From contig CM034113.1 in the NCBI GenBank assembly GCA_019914945.1, forward strand, positions 248,001 to 312,000: a stretch of DNA of 64,000 nucleotides, in the 5' to 3' direction. Origin of the DNA: Typha latifolia. Its lineage: Eukaryota; Streptophyta; Magnoliopsida; Poales; Typhaceae. Below the pieces are notes generated by a model. That model did not search any database, was not told the origin of the DNA, and saw nothing but the letters and a program-made list of their open reading frames with translations. Position numbers and translations under genes: made by a program. Below, in pieces: positions 12,215 through 26,100 of this stretch (positions are counted from its first letter, which is position 1; each line of letters starts with the position of its first letter).

Positions 12215-14550
12215 GGTTACCTTACAAACTGACAGTGTGAGTGGCATGAACACAGTAGATAATTGTCTGATGTTACCTCTTATATATAGGGTGTTTATTT
12301 TTCATATATACCCTTGTAACTCCCTTATTTGCTTGTATGTCCCTCTAATGTGGATATTTGAAATTCATAGTTTTTAAATGTATACCCTTTAATTTTCCTA
12401 TTTTTTGCATATGTATCCACTTAGAGTAAACGTTAAAATTTGAACAATTGGGAGGATTTCTATGCAAATGATATATGCTTTGAAATGTATACCTGCAAAT
12501 ATCGACATCAGGGCGGCACAAAAGTAAATAACAGATTTTGTCAGGGTATACATGCAAAAAAAAAAAACTTTATATAGAAACATTTCTTTTGCCGGCTAAT
12601 GCTTGCTTCATGCATTGCTACTAATTTGTTCTGTTGGATCTGCAATTCTGCAGCATACTTTTCCATTTGAAACATTAAAACTGAAAGGAACTCATCTTCT
12701 CTCTATTGGTTTGCACAGGTCTCTGAAGTAACAGAGTGATGGAAGTGAACACAAAATGTTTTTGATAGTGGGGCCATGCTATGATATATTGGTAAGCCCC
12801 ATCTTATCCTCCAGTTGGACTTTGAGCTGCTCTGGAGGCCACCTTATCTTAATACAGTTTTGGTTATGTATCGGTTTTGGCTTGCAATTTGTCCTTTGTT
12901 TATTTTCTATATATAGGCATATATATGTATATTTGCTGCCTGGGCATAAGAGGGGCTTTGAACTTTCTCAATCTACCATGTAAATAGTTATTTTTGTTTA
13001 TCTTATTATCAGCCTTCGGTGTCTCACCTTTGCCTCTGTTTTTGCTGAACACCCATCTCTAGTGACTTGCAGAATTGTTTGCCATGATTATTGTGTTTAT
13101 GCTTAGAGGACTAGTGGTTTGAATGATGTGAGATTAGTGTAATAATTTGTTGAATATTCGCTTTAAAATGTTGAGTTATACTTATTGGATTGCATATATG
13201 CACTCTGGGATATCCTCTCTTGTATGGTAACCTCTTAGGATAATTTTTGTTGAATGTCTGGACCATCTATTTAGTTACTTTTCACTGGACTGTTTATATA
13301 TAAGAACAAAAAATTTCTTCACAAAGTTGTTTCAATATGGTTATTTTTTTCTTTTCATTTTTTGAATGATTCAGTGGAAGTAACCTTTATCATACCTAAA
13401 GTACAGAAATAACTATTTATCTCAATACTATTTTTATTAGTACCTACTCTATCTACTCACTTTAAATTACTAAATTTATTTTAAAAAATAGGTTACATAT
13501 CTATCCTGATTATGTTCCCATCAATTATCATTTCACTTTTAAAAGTCATGATACTGTGTGGAACCCCTAAGTAAATAAAATAAAAATTTAATGACTGTTA
13601 ATGCATATATAGAAAATTTAGGCCATTTTTTATAATTTATATTGAAAATGGTCTGTAGATTTCTGCACTCAGTCCAGGTTATAACCCCACTCAAAGCGGT
13701 GAGTCATGATACATTCTACGAGAGCAATGCTGGAAAGCAAATCTAGCCAAAGTAATATAGCAGATCTGGAGGGAAGGAAAGGTTGCAGCCCTATCCTTGC
13801 AGTCCAGGATAAGAGGCACAATTCCTCGTACTCCAGTTAAAAGTTAACATCCATTCCATTATCGGACTTCTGAAGACCAATTACGTCTTATATATAGTTA
13901 CCATTCCCCGAATAAGTTTATGAGATCGACTCTTAAACTCAAATAATTATTATAAAAAAAATTATTTGGTTGCTTACAACCCGGTTTAGTTGGTGATTTA
14001 GTTGCGGGACAGCAGCATTTAGTAAGAACAATAGTTTGACGACACTAACAACTTAAAATTTAGGCTAAACAGTGTATATATTAGCTAAAATTTGATGAGA
14101 TTTAAGGGCCTTTGTTTTTATGGAGAGTTAGACCTAGCAATTCTCCACTAGAGCACACCAGAAATAAGAAATCATATTCTGCGAGCATTCTCCAGAATAA
14201 ATTGAGGATCTTATCACAACTTTTTTTCTTTTTTCTTGACTTTCAAATCATATTCGTTGACTTGATCTGAACATTCTGGACATTCCCAGTAAGATCATAT
14301 TGCACATTAGAAATAAGAGCACCAACCCTACCACTCTTTAACAGTGGAGGGAAATGACATAATAATTAGAGACTTTTATAATTTCTCGTTGTAATATTTG
14401 AGCCAGTGCATAAATTATTGGGGCAACAAAAGAAACGTCGACAAAATGACGAGTTAAAAAATAGCAGGAAGATCTCCCAGAGATTTGGAAGACATGGGCC
14501 CTGAACTAATCGACTATATCTATTAGGTAGTAGAATTTGGCAGCCTCAAT
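12215..14550. other. Tail-to-tail intergenic region ARF2 / AK
   Basis: Both neighbours end into this region, so it contains two 3' UTRs. The first 500 nt contain an optional ARF2 intron, 12208-12718 (see findings). The remainder is AT-rich with no convincing gene, RNA or defined repeat. Confidence 0.5.
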
Positions 14551-17500
14551 TTATTGTTGAAAATGCTCTACTGCATCAACATCAGTCATTAAGCCATTCT
14601 CGGCTTCAAAGAAAGCTGAATGGAGTGCTTGGATACACTGCTTCGCCTCGCTATCATGAACAACTAGGGAAATATTTACCTGTTGCAGTGTGTATTCCAT
14701 GGCAGGATCAGATATGAGATATTCATAGAAATGACACAAGTGAAAATCATGCAGGATGAGAAAATTGCAAGAGAAACGACCTTCGAAGCCCCTTGTGAGA
14801 TCATCTGGACATTGACTCCATTATTCCGCAGAACGCTGAATGCCTAACATCACATAGACACATTACAGAAGCAATGAGTTGATGAAGTATTAGAATGGAG
14901 AGGAAAACAGAAACTGAAACCGAGGTGATAGGCATGCCTTTTCTAGTATCAATGATGATCGTTGCACGTTTCCAATGAGAGAGATTATTGATCTTCGCTG
15001 GAGAAGATGAACGAAAGCAATTTTCTCGAGCTCTTCTACCAGATGATCAAGTTCCTGCATAAAATAGTTATTTATAGTATGCATGGATCTAGCTGTCATA
15101 CTACATTCAATCAGAAGTACTGCAAAAATGAAAAAAAAAAAAAACAATGCATTACTCTGTACAGAACATGGTAAAAAGAATCTAGCTAATTTCAGATGCA
15201 AGTTGCTGATACCCATTAATGAGCAGACTAAGAAATCTTATGTTGAAAGCATGAAGGATAGATTTTTTAAGACTACAAGAAACCAATAAAAAAGACAAAA
15301 AAGAAGAATATTTCAACTGGCATCTTAGACTTATAAGTTTCAACACTTATTTTACATGAATAGATCACTGGTCATCATCACCAGCCTCAGTACTGCCTTC
15401 AAGAGAGTCATGTTCATGGCCAATGCTATAAGGCATTTGTATTTGTAAATCCGTGAAGAATTAACTAAAGGCATGCAATAGTGCAATAGTTGGATGAAGT
15501 ATGAATAAGTCACTTACGCTTTCCTGCTGAACTAGTTCTCTGTTCCAAAGTTTTGATGGGTCCAATGTCAATGAGATACTCACTTCACTTGTTGCTACAC
15601 AATCGACAGAAATACCCAGGTCTTCAAATATGGAAAAAACCTGGATAAATAATGGCCAACATATTTGCAGCAATGAGAATTGGCCAAATTTTGTTACACC
15701 ACAGATAATTTATAAATGGGATTTGAGACTCCACCTTTGCTAAGAAACCATACTGCCCGAGCATCCTAGTGCTCACAATATCCAACATGGTGATATTTGA
15801 TTTCAAAACAATACTGGTTAGTACAGCCTGTAATAACATGTCAATGGCTAGATTAATTCAACACAATAACCCATGAAAAAGAACAATGGTGCAACAAACC
15901 TCACTCAGATCTCTTGATCTTGTTATGACGGTACCTGGAGCTTGAGGGTTGTATGAGTTCTTGACCCTCACAGGTATATCACTTTCTCTAGCAGGCCTCA
16001 TCGACTGGGGATGTAGAACCTGCAATTAGAGATTTAGAGAATGAATTTGAAATAATGCTGAAAGAAGCTAAATTCTCCAGTAAAAAGTGAAAGCATATTC
16101 AGATTCTCAAATTTGTTTGGGACTTGCTGATGCATAACTAGACATGACTACGATATCTTTAATTTCAGATGTGGCGTGGATATACAAAATATGTTCCCTC
16201 AAAACACTGAAATATCTGAAAGTATAAAAACTTCTTCCTTAGATGTCACTTCCTAAGGAATCAAGCAATCTGCAAATAAAATGCCTTTCATGTGATCGAA
16301 ACATGAGTAGTGATGCTAAAATCAAAGATCGTCGGAAACCAGAAGAAATTAATAACCGTTATAGTAGCGATAAACCTACTTGTGCACCAAAATATGCCAA
16401 TTCAGCTGCCTCCTCAAATGTCAAATGTGGTACGGGCTTTGCCTTTGGATGAATATTAGGATCACATGTCAGAACACCATCAACATCCTTCCACACCTGT
16501 TAAAAAGGTTCTTTACTTAATATGACAAGACAAGGGATGTATGAAACCAAAAAGGATCTATTTTCCTTCTACAGATGATCCAGGCATAATCAACCAAGAT
16601 ATAATTTTCAATGGGTTTTGAATCTCAATTTGACATCATGAGCACAAGATGAGCGTTATCGGGCTGGCAAAAAAATAATACACATTAAAACTTGAATAAG
16701 ACCTGTATCTCTCGTAAACCTAAAGCTTTGCCAATTGTGGTAGCTGTCAAGTCACTACCACCCCTACCTAAAGTAGTAACCGCACAGGATCTCCAACCCT
16801 GTTGTAAAGTCAGAAGATATATAATCAGAAAAGTATTACTCTCATGTACAAATCTCTCTAGAAAATAGATGTGGTTCTAGCTTGGAAGAAAAATACCTTT
16901 CCAAGAAAACCAGTGATGACAGGGAGTGCATGATCATTTAGCCAGTCTTCATGCAACCTCTTTGCTATAGCAGGGTAAGTAGCTTCCAAGATGTCCGCAT
17001 TTGTGAAGTCGTCTGTGGTTATGAAGCCAATATCAAATGCATCGTACTGCAAAATATTTCGTTGCAATCAGTTAGCCATAATTCAAACCAAAATTTAGTA
17101 CAAGGCATATTTGTAAGAAGTACGAACAATGTTAACAGAGAGCTAACGTGAATAGATAGGTGATCATGGAAGATACTTGAACGACTTAGAATCCACAGAG
17201 GTTTTCCTGATGTATCAATGTCAACTACAAATTACGTCCCTTTGTCCCCCACAAAAGATTGAGAGGCAGCACAAAAGCCATAAATCCACAGTTAACCAAA
17301 CAAACTGAGTGGGCAACTATAAAGCAGAAATAATTAAATTACTCCAGCAGAGTTCTTATTAGGCATTGGATCTGATGTTTCATTTTACTACATTATTATG
17401 TGTTTGGGTACTTTTTTAAATCACTATTTACCATAAAATATATAAATGTTGACACGGCTCAGATATATCTAATTATGCAACTAATAAGTCTAATAAGCAG

Positions 17501-19481
17501 AAAAGATGCAAGTTATCCCACAATTCTACTTTAATATACAACTTCCACTAGCTTAAGATTAAATTTGGTTGATGACTTACCTGGCGTGCTTTGATACCAA
17601 TTTTGCTCAAGTATGCAGCAAAAATTCTTGTCGACATGCATTCTCCGAATGAAACTAAATAATCTCTAGTACGAAGAGTCAACTCTTTCATCATTGCAAT
17701 GCCCTTTAAAAGTTGCTCCAGTTCGTCTAATAATGCTGTCAAATTTCAACAGGAATACAGATGTGAAGAAATTAATCTAAAGGCATATGTCATAGTACAA
17801 ATTGTGAAAACACAAGCTTAGTGAACTTGTCAATGAAATTCGGAGATATAAACTTCCTAAAATGCAGAAGGATTACAGAAGCAGCAAGTTTGACCATACT
17901 AAGGGTCATTTCTGTGTAATTAAAGCTTAAGATCAACAAAGGATAAGGTCAAGCCCCAGAAGTCATGACAGAGTATATTAATCTAACAAGATCAGATCGA
18001 CCCAAATACTTGTGCTAACCTATTTTCAGCCCAAAATGCTTAGTTGTTATCACATGACAGTCTATGACCCTAACCAGCCGATATGTTGAATGGGTCACAT
18101 ATGAGTCAGGCAAAATATAGCTTCAAGTGTGGTCCAAGTGTGGTTCAGGTATAGTTAGGTCAGCTAGACATAGTGGAGGTTGACTGGCCATAACATGGTA
18201 CAATGCAACTCTTATGATAATCAATTCAAAAATATAAAAGAAGATAACGAACCTTCAAGAGGATACTAGCTACTAGAAAACATACTCTAGGTAAAGGTAG
18301 CTAGAGCCAAATGGCAAAAGCTGAGGTATATTCTGAGGTTTAAGCAAGAGTGCAGAATGGCAAAAGCAGATAAGTAGACAAACAACTTTCTGAAAGAAAA
18401 AAAAATTATGACGGAATTATTACATGTAAGTGAATCCAACAATCTTTTTGTAATTGCGAGAATGAAAAAACTGAAAAAGGTGATCTCCTTAGTAACTTGC
18501 TTTATTTTCAATGATCAGGTGAGGGGTCCATGATCCAATAGTATCATGAAAATATTTGATTCTTAAAACTCTAATATATTGTACATTTAATGTTGTGGGA
18601 TATCTTAAAACTTTCATCAACGAATAGGCGATTACTCACCAGAAATAATTGACCTATCAATTCCAAGTTCCTCAACAGTCCTGCACAGAGCAAGATAATC
18701 CAAGTCGCATAAAAGAACAACTCCATGACTATCAAAGCAACATAACAATAAAAGCGCATCCTAGTGCAAGAGGCTCCTGCCTATGCGAGTCTGGAGAGGT
18801 TGTTTCGAAAGCTTGAATTCATGACCTCTTAGATGTAAAGAGCAAGTATTACCATAACATTAAGCGACGTCCTAGCAAACCAATGTAAAAAATGAAAATC
18901 GTATACAATGGCATACCTAATATGCAATTCTCTAATAAAGTTTAACTCTGTGATTTCAGCTACACATGACACGCCACAGCTGACTGCTTTTTCCCCAGCC
19001 TAATTTAGGCATCAAGAAACAATTCACCTGAGAAATCTTACCAAATAAGCAAGTACTGTAAGTTAAGATCATAAATTTCATATACCAGCAAAAGCTTATT
19101 CGTAGTCTTCCCCATGGCAGAGAGAACAATTATTGGCCTTTCCTGTGGAAAGCTTAGAATGAGGTTGGCGACCTCCTTCATCCTGTCAGCAGATGCCACC
19201 GACGACCCGCCGAACTTCATCACGACAGTCATCTGTTCCGCTGCTGTATCTTGTCTTACATCCTCATCCTTCTTTTTGACATCAGCAACAGCTAATCCCT
19301 TGCAATTTACCTCGAACCCTCTGCTCTTTCCACACTTATCTTCCCTGCTCCTTAAAAATTTGGCTGGTGACAATAACCCAATTCTATTCCGCAACCTCGG
19401 ATGAGAAGCAAGAGAACAAACAGAGTCCTTTCTGAGTAATGCACAGTGGGATTGGACACCAAGATGCAGCGCAATAGCCAT
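14551..19481 (-). CDS. AK: Monofunctional aspartate kinase, lysine-sensitive type, chloroplastic
   Basis: Thirteen exons downward: 19481-19086, 18999-18917, 18680-18640, 17735-17581, 17046-16897, 16798-16703, 16496-16380, 16019-15900, 15827-15735, 15640-15518, 15054-14938, 14843-14781 and 14679-14551; 560 aa. It phosphorylates aspartate, the first step towards Lys, Thr, Met and Ile, in the chloroplast. Residues 1 to about 85 look like a transit peptide. The kinase domain starts at KFGGSSV (89-95) and includes [16 protein letters not shown] and [13 protein letters not shown]. Two C-terminal ACT domains follow ([20 protein letters not shown]; then LIGNVQRSS to [17 protein letters not shown]). 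No homoserine dehydrogenase domain follows, so it is the monofunctional form, usually inhibited by lysine. The start MAIALHL was chosen from transit-peptide character; an in-frame ATG also lies at 19511. Intron 14844-14937 begins with GC instead of GT. Confidence 0.95.
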
Positions 19482-20759
19482 CTTCTCGAGATCTGTCGTC
19501 AAGATTGACATTTTTACCAAACATCTGTGAGAAAGCTCGCACCTTGTTGGAATCTAAGCTAGTGAAAGCCACCCAATCATATATAATTGGCTCTTTACCA
19601 TCTTCGAGAGATCAATGCACAGAGATGGCAAGAGAAACAAAAAACTGCCAAAAAAATTACAAAGAAAAAACGCATCGCGAACCTACCAAAACCCTATATA
19701 CTACCTACTACACCAGCAAATCAAGAATCCTAACTCGTTTGAGAGCGAGTAATCAACGAATTAGTACCTGGAGCTGGGAGATTTCTACCAGAGCTACACA
19801 GAGAAAGGAGAACTAGGGGGTTTTCCTTCTCCCTTCTTCTCCGACTTGAGCCGACAGAGAGAGAGAGAGAGAGAGGAACTAAAAGAGATCTCAAATGACC
19901 GCGGCGACGGCGTTGGAATGGAGGAACGAGAGAGAGAGAAATAGAGGGTTTAAATAGCAACGGAGAAGAGAGAGAGAAAGGGGACCCCACTCCACTCTCC
20001 CGCCCGAATCTTTCATCAGAACGGAGGGATGAGATTGTAAGCTCGAATCTTAACGCGCAGTAGATCAATGTGAAATGATTTGACTTTTGACTATATGCCA
20101 CATCACCTCGACTCAAAAAGCAAAGCGCCTTTGAATTTTATGCATGCCATCGTAGTACTAATTGCACGTTTCCAACGCTTCGTAGCAGAATTAATATCCT
20201 GATCATTAACCTTATTTCAAAAACATTAAAATAAAATTTATGACAATTAATTTTTTAATTATTCTGTTGTATTATTCCAATGGCTAATTTAATTTAAATG
20301 GACTATTAACCATGTGAAGCACATAATTTGAATAAATCCCAACTCTTGGACCCATTAAAAGCATGTTAGTCAAATGCTATGGATCAGATTCAAAATTTAG
20401 CCTTGGATTCTATCAATAATAATTTATTATTTAATAACTTTTTTGGTGAATTTAATATTCTCAAAATAGTGCATATATGAATGCTACTAATCCATGGAGA
20501 ACATTCTATGTTTTGGATGCTAGTAGGCAATTTAGTGCAAAAGTACAATTATTCTTGCAATCATCCTATCTGATCGTTTACACTACCATCATTTTCAGAT
20601 GATAGCCATTAAATTGGCAAACATGTCACATGTCACATAAACGTTATCAATTAATGCACATAATTCCATCGTCCTAAAGTTCTTCCACCTTAAAAGTAAA
20701 AATAAAATAATAATAATAATAATAAGACTTTAAATTCACCGAAGAGAATAACAAAGGCA
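19482..20759. promoter_or_regulatory. AK 5' leader and promoter; SDR 3' flank
   Basis: The AK leader (minus strand) contains a GA/CT run at about 19855-19875 and a possible donor (CCAG then GTACTAAT, near 19766), which suggests a 5' UTR intron. An out-of-frame ATG at 19572 lies inside this possible intron. About 20.1-20.75 kb is AT-rich, with an (AAT)n run near 20707-20725, and holds the SDR 3' UTR. No other gene was seen. Confidence 0.45.
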
Positions 20760-21896
20760 TCAATGCATGAGCTCCGGCATGGGCAAGTTCAACTGCTTGA
20801 AGGTTGTGAACCCGCCGTCGACCACCATATTATGGCCGGTGACGAACTTGGCGTCGTCGGAGGCTAGATAGACGGCGGCCTTCGCGACGTCCGTGGCCTC
20901 GCATTTCGCACCCTTGAACTCCCCTAGACTACTAACTATATCTAATATTTGCTCCTCTCCACCTCCCCTGTATATCTTCGAAAATTGTTCCAAAACTAAC
21001 GGCGTCGGTATTACAAACGGCGAGATGCAATTAACCCTGACCCCCGTCCGGCCTAGCTCACCGGCGGCGGCCTTGACGATTCCGGCGACCGTAAACTTGG
21101 AAATGGTATACGGGTACGGCCCGAGCCCACCCATTAGGCCGCATATGCTCGCGGTGCATAATATCGAGCCCGAGCCCATTGGGCCCATCACGCGGGCCGC
21201 GTGCTTGATTCCGGCAAGGGTTCCCCTGACGTTAACGCTCATTACTTGGTCGAACTGGGCCAGGTCGAGCTGCGCCATTTCCGGCGCCGTCACCGGGCCG
21301 GTGATGCCGGCGTTGTTGTACATTATGTTAAGCCGGCCGTGCTCGGCGACGGCGAAGTCGACGGCGTCGGCCACCTGGCGCTCGTCGGCGACGTCGCATT
21401 CGATGAATTGGGCTTTTGGGCCGAGTTCTTGGGCCGAGGTGAGGCCCGATTGGTGGTTGACGTCGGCTAGGATGACCGTTGCGCCCTCCCGGATGAATTC
21501 TCGGGCCGTCGCCTTTCCGAGCCCACTCGCGCCACCGGTTATCAAGGCAACCTTCCCTTCCAGCCTGCCATCGAGATTCGCGAAAATAGCTCGATGCCTT
21601 CAGATTCGTGCAAAGGGAGAAAAAAAAATTACAGCTGAAAAAGGTTTGACTGACGCGTGTACCTCCCTCTTGAAGACGCCGCCGCCATCGAGGAGAAACC
21701 GGCTCTCCCGGTCACCGCTGCCCTCCTGCTCAAATCCCATCGGTGTCACAATTAAATTTAAAAAAAGAAAAGAAAAGGAGATCCGATATAGTTCGCCAAA
21801 ATTTCCGAAATTCCACTCATCCCGTGACCGCAAACAAGAGCTCGAGATGGGAAATGTCCGGGTGAAAATATCATACCTTCCGAGGAGGCGAAGCAT
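20760..21896 (-). CDS. Short-chain dehydrogenase/reductase, classical NAD-type
   Basis: Two exons, 21896-21877 and 21597-20760, give 285 aa; the intron is GT-AG and phase 2. The Rossmann cofactor motif TGGASGLG starts at residue 27; an acidic Asp after the second strand (ILADVN, about residue 52) favours NAD(H). NNAG is at 101-104, the structural Asn at 129, the catalytic Ser in TASICG at about 157, and Tyr170 and Lys174 in YTISK. So the enzyme should be active. It belongs to the plant SDR group that includes xanthoxin dehydrogenase, secoisolariciresinol dehydrogenase and momilactone A synthase; which substrate it uses cannot be told from sequence. The first coding exon is only 20 nt if MLRLLGR is the start, as in related proteins; an in-frame ATG at 21974 would add 26 residues. 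The gene is very GC-rich, unlike its surroundings. Confidence 0.9.
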
Positions 21897-21974
21897 CGCA
21901 CCGGGGGTGGCGAGGCGGAGGCGGAGGCGATCAGCGCAGGAGGCGGAGCACCGGACACCAGCGGCGGAGGACAA

Positions 21975-24900
21975 GATCCCGTTCTCTCTCTTGGTCGCAA
22001 AAAGTCTTATCGTTTGTTTGCATTGCTGAGGGTGGTGGGAGGCATAACGCTTAAATAGGCCGAAGAAACGCTCGAATCCCCATGCAACTACTCTTCAATT
22101 TTTTTTTACTTATTTCTTTATTTTATATCAAAGTTTATAAGCTAATTATATTATGGTAAATTTTTTATTTATGTCACTTTATATTTTATGTTTTAGACTA
22201 ATGTAAAGGTTCTCAATTTTTTATCCAAAATAACTTAGAAAGTATCTATCTATATATATATTAGAGAGAATTTTTATCATAATAAATATTTAGATATCAG
22301 AATTATTTTTCTTTTTTTTTTTAATTTACTCGTTCCATCTTATTCTTCAAATTTAAAATAAATACACATTCAGCTCTACGATTACGAATCTCAAATCTTA
22401 ACTAATATCTAACTATCAATGTATCACAGTGTATTTTTCTTTAAATATATGATCATCGAAGTAAAAAAATTATTTATCTGAAAATTATGGGTTGAAGTTC
22501 TAAAAATATAAGTGAAGATTTATATTTTTTCAGTATAAATCTCACTTCGTTTAGATAAAAAAATTTAACAATTTTACATTAGTTTAAATTAGGGGAGGCA
22601 AACTGATTCAAGTAGGGAATCCAAGCCGAGTTTGTAATTATTTAACTATATTATAATTTTAAAATTTAAATATAAGACTATATGTATTTAAAAATAATTG
22701 ATTAGATTTAAAAACAAATTGTAGAAATTTTCTTAGATATGTAAAACAAATATTCGAGAAGGGGTAATTTGGACAAAAACTCGTCCGAGAGCCAGTTGAC
22801 GAGACTACTTTGGATAAACAAACCACACGCGTAAGATTCTTACGACGCGAAGGACAAGTCTTGTCCAATGGACAGTGGAGCTGACCACGTGAAGGTACCG
22901 TATCAAAGGAGTTCGCTTTCTTTTTTACTGGGGATTACTTCACACGCAAGAAGGTGTACGCAGCCACGGAGTTGTCCCGTCGGGTACGACTTGACATCTT
23001 TGAGGGTCTTAATTGCAAAAAAAAAGTTTTACGTCGGCTGACGTGGAATTTTTATTTTTATTTTATTTATTTTTCATCGCAGCTGCTGCCTATTTGAGGA
23101 AAACGGATGCATGCATGTGGGGGATGTGGCAGTGGCCAAATAGATCGCCATCACCTTCATTGCCTCCATGGACCAACGCCAACTATCCCATTAAATGCAT
23201 TAATTCTATATAATTTTTTTTCATTTTACACCCTGAGTTTGAAACTATTCTTAATTTGACTCGCATAATAATATCATATTTTTTGTAAATTAATAACAAA
23301 AAAGCCCCTAAATTTCTCTTATTCATTTTTTTTGTAAGAAATCATAATAATGTTAGTTGCCAGCAATTGACTTATTAGTCACTATAGGCCAAATGGAACA
23401 CCCTTTTGCCATGGTAGCAAATATTGGCTTATTTGATGTCCAGTAACAAGGGCCATGTTCCTCTCCAAATCAACGAGTTTACGTTGGCCTTTCTCCATTA
23501 CGTAGGACCCTTTTATACAATATGTAGTTGATTTTGGACCTATGTGCCTTTTTGCCAACTATATAATTTGATACGAAAGTTACGGACTTAGACAAAGTTA
23601 GGGACATGGACATATATAAAAAGGGTTGGTTGCTGTGCATTGCCCCCAACATTGACAAGTTATAGAATTTTCGTATGATTTCTACCTTAGGGTTCTATAT
23701 GCAAGATTTCTCATGTGTTGGGAAATTTTTACTAGAAACACCCTACATTTTGCCTGCCTGTGTTGTTATTAACTCCTATTATACGGTTATTTTGTCATTT
23801 TAGGTCTCGATGTAGCTGAACCACACTTATGCACCGGCAAAAATAAATTTATAAATCATAATTTATATTTTATTTATTTTATGATTCACACTTTATTTTT
23901 TTTATAATAATTTTGACTCTTCTTTTTTCTCTATAATTCTCTTTTAACAATATTATTTTAACTAACTAATATCGATTAAATTACTACCTCTCTGCTGCTT
24001 CTCTTCTAACGAAGGTATAAATAATTTAGGTATATATAAATTATTTTATATATTATAATATAATATTTATTTGCGTTTAAATCAACGGAGAGTGTTAAAT
24101 AAGAATTATGAGAAAAAAAAGTAGGAATCAGATTATAAAAACCTTAAAGACGAGATATAAGACACAAAATAGATAAAATATTAGATGTGATTCGTAAAAT
24201 TCTCAAAATAATACCACAAAAGCCTATTTTATATCTCTCACCTTTTGTTGAAACTGGATCTTGTGACCATGAAAATATTTAAATAAAACATCGCTGTAAG
24301 GTAAGGTGTTGACAATAATAATAAAAAATACAGGGTGTTTTTAGTAAATTTCTTGTTTTTAATATTTGAAAGAGGAGGGGGGTGGGAGACAACATTGAGA
24401 CAGCCATGGGTGTCCCCCAGCTGGACTCTCTTGTTGTTTAGATAGACTCAGGTCCAGCTTAGCTTAGAGATGGATTACAGTGTGTGCTTTTGTTTAATAG
24501 TGCACGTTTCTCGGTTTCCCTAATCATCGCACTGTCCATCAATGATTGGGATGATCGCCAGACGTCCGATCGCGATCCTACGGTCACTGCTGCCATTAGA
24601 GCAACGTATTATTTATTAGAGAAGATGAATCTACTATTAGGTGGATTTATTTGAAAATTTTGATCAGCAAAATGGACCATTTTAAATTAGTCAATATAAA
24701 TGTGATGCAAATTTTATTTTAATATTTTAAAACTGTGTGAGATATGGATATGGATTCAAATAAAATTAAAATTCTTCAAACTGTGTAAGTCTTTATTCAA
24801 CCGTCTCAAATAAAATTAAAAGAGTATTTTGATCCAGATCTCATGCATGAACTGGGCCTAAATTGGGCTAACAAAGTTACAATTTGGGCCGGCCCAGTTT

Positions 24901-26100
24901 TGATATTTATGTATATAGTCCTCAAAACATATGCTTTTTTTTTATAAAATAATCCTTCAGTCACAATTCAATAAGTGTAACTAATTTAATATAAAAAATA
25001 AAAATTTCCTTAAAAAAGATAAATATATGAAAACTATTATAAGGTATTTTTTATCTGTTTTTTATCTAAATTATTTAAAATTTAATAATTAATTAACTCT
25101 AAGAAGCATCCATATAAAATATGTACATACAAATGTCAATATTAGAAAGGTACACATATAAACAAGAGATTGTCAAAGGGTATTAGTGAAAAAAAAAAAC
25201 TTTATTTATAATTTTATAATTTATAGCAGGCTATAGATCGTCCCAAGCCCGCTTTGGACCTGGCCCAATTCGACCCAAAAGTCTATTGAATTAGTTCCTG
25301 GTCAAGCTACGTCCAAGCCTGACCCGACCCGACCCAAGTCCATGAAGCCCATAGTCCCATCCATTAAGGCCCATAGATAAGGACGTGTCTTTTGAGCTAC
25401 GTCTGTCTGCAATTAGTTTGACCCATATCTATTAGATTTAAATTTAAAATTTTTAAATTCTATTTAATTGCTTATATTCCTTAAAACTTTAAATATATAT
25501 TTCTATTATTGTGTTCATTAGAAAGCATTGCCACCACAAAACTTGATTATGACTAACTTAGCCAATATTGAAAACAATTGTGGAAGTAGGAACATTTAGA
25601 AAATTTTGAATCATATAAAAATATTTTTTCTAAGCATTTGAAAAATATTATGCCATATAAAAATATTCTTTTCAAGCATTTATATTCAATTAGACATAAT
25701 ATATCCGTCTGCTTATAATTGGTCTGCCCAAGAACATGGCATGGACCGGATGGGATCCGAAAAAGAGCTCGGACTTGATTCAATTCTAGTCTAGCCTCTG
25801 TGAATAGACTAGGTTAGATCTTGTCCAAACCCGAACCTAATTTAATTTTATCCGGACCCGCCCTAAATATGAAAATGATAAGAAAAAAAATCTAGTTACA
25901 AAATTCTTAAAAATAGGGTGTGATTAAAAATTTCTAAGGTGTACATGAGTTAGAGTTAGTTTACAAGTAAAATTTTCAGATAATACAAGAATTAGGAGGA
26001 CAAATTATACCCTCACCTTCTTCAAAGGTGTGATATAACACAGGCTAGTAGTTCAAGGGTACGATTGTAATTTAATAAGAAGAAGAAGGAAAACGTGTGG
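21975..26100. other. Divergent intergenic region SDR / CLPC
   Basis: About 4 kb, mostly AT-rich (long runs at 22.1-22.75 and 23.8-25.2 kb), with no convincing open frame. Around 25230-25380 and 25790-25865 are pieces rich in 'gacccgaccc' and 'aagccc'-like words that recur loosely, suggesting decayed repeat DNA. I could define no terminal repeats. The segment 22.8-23.2 kb is somewhat GC-richer, with a CACGTG at about 22885, and could be regulatory. Confidence 0.4.

Noticed and set aside
20893..22029. 378-codon open frame on the plus strand, antisense to the SDR gene
   Set aside because: It mirrors the GC-rich SDR coding exon; the SDR frame carries all family motifs, while the antisense translation resembles nothing and runs through the intron.
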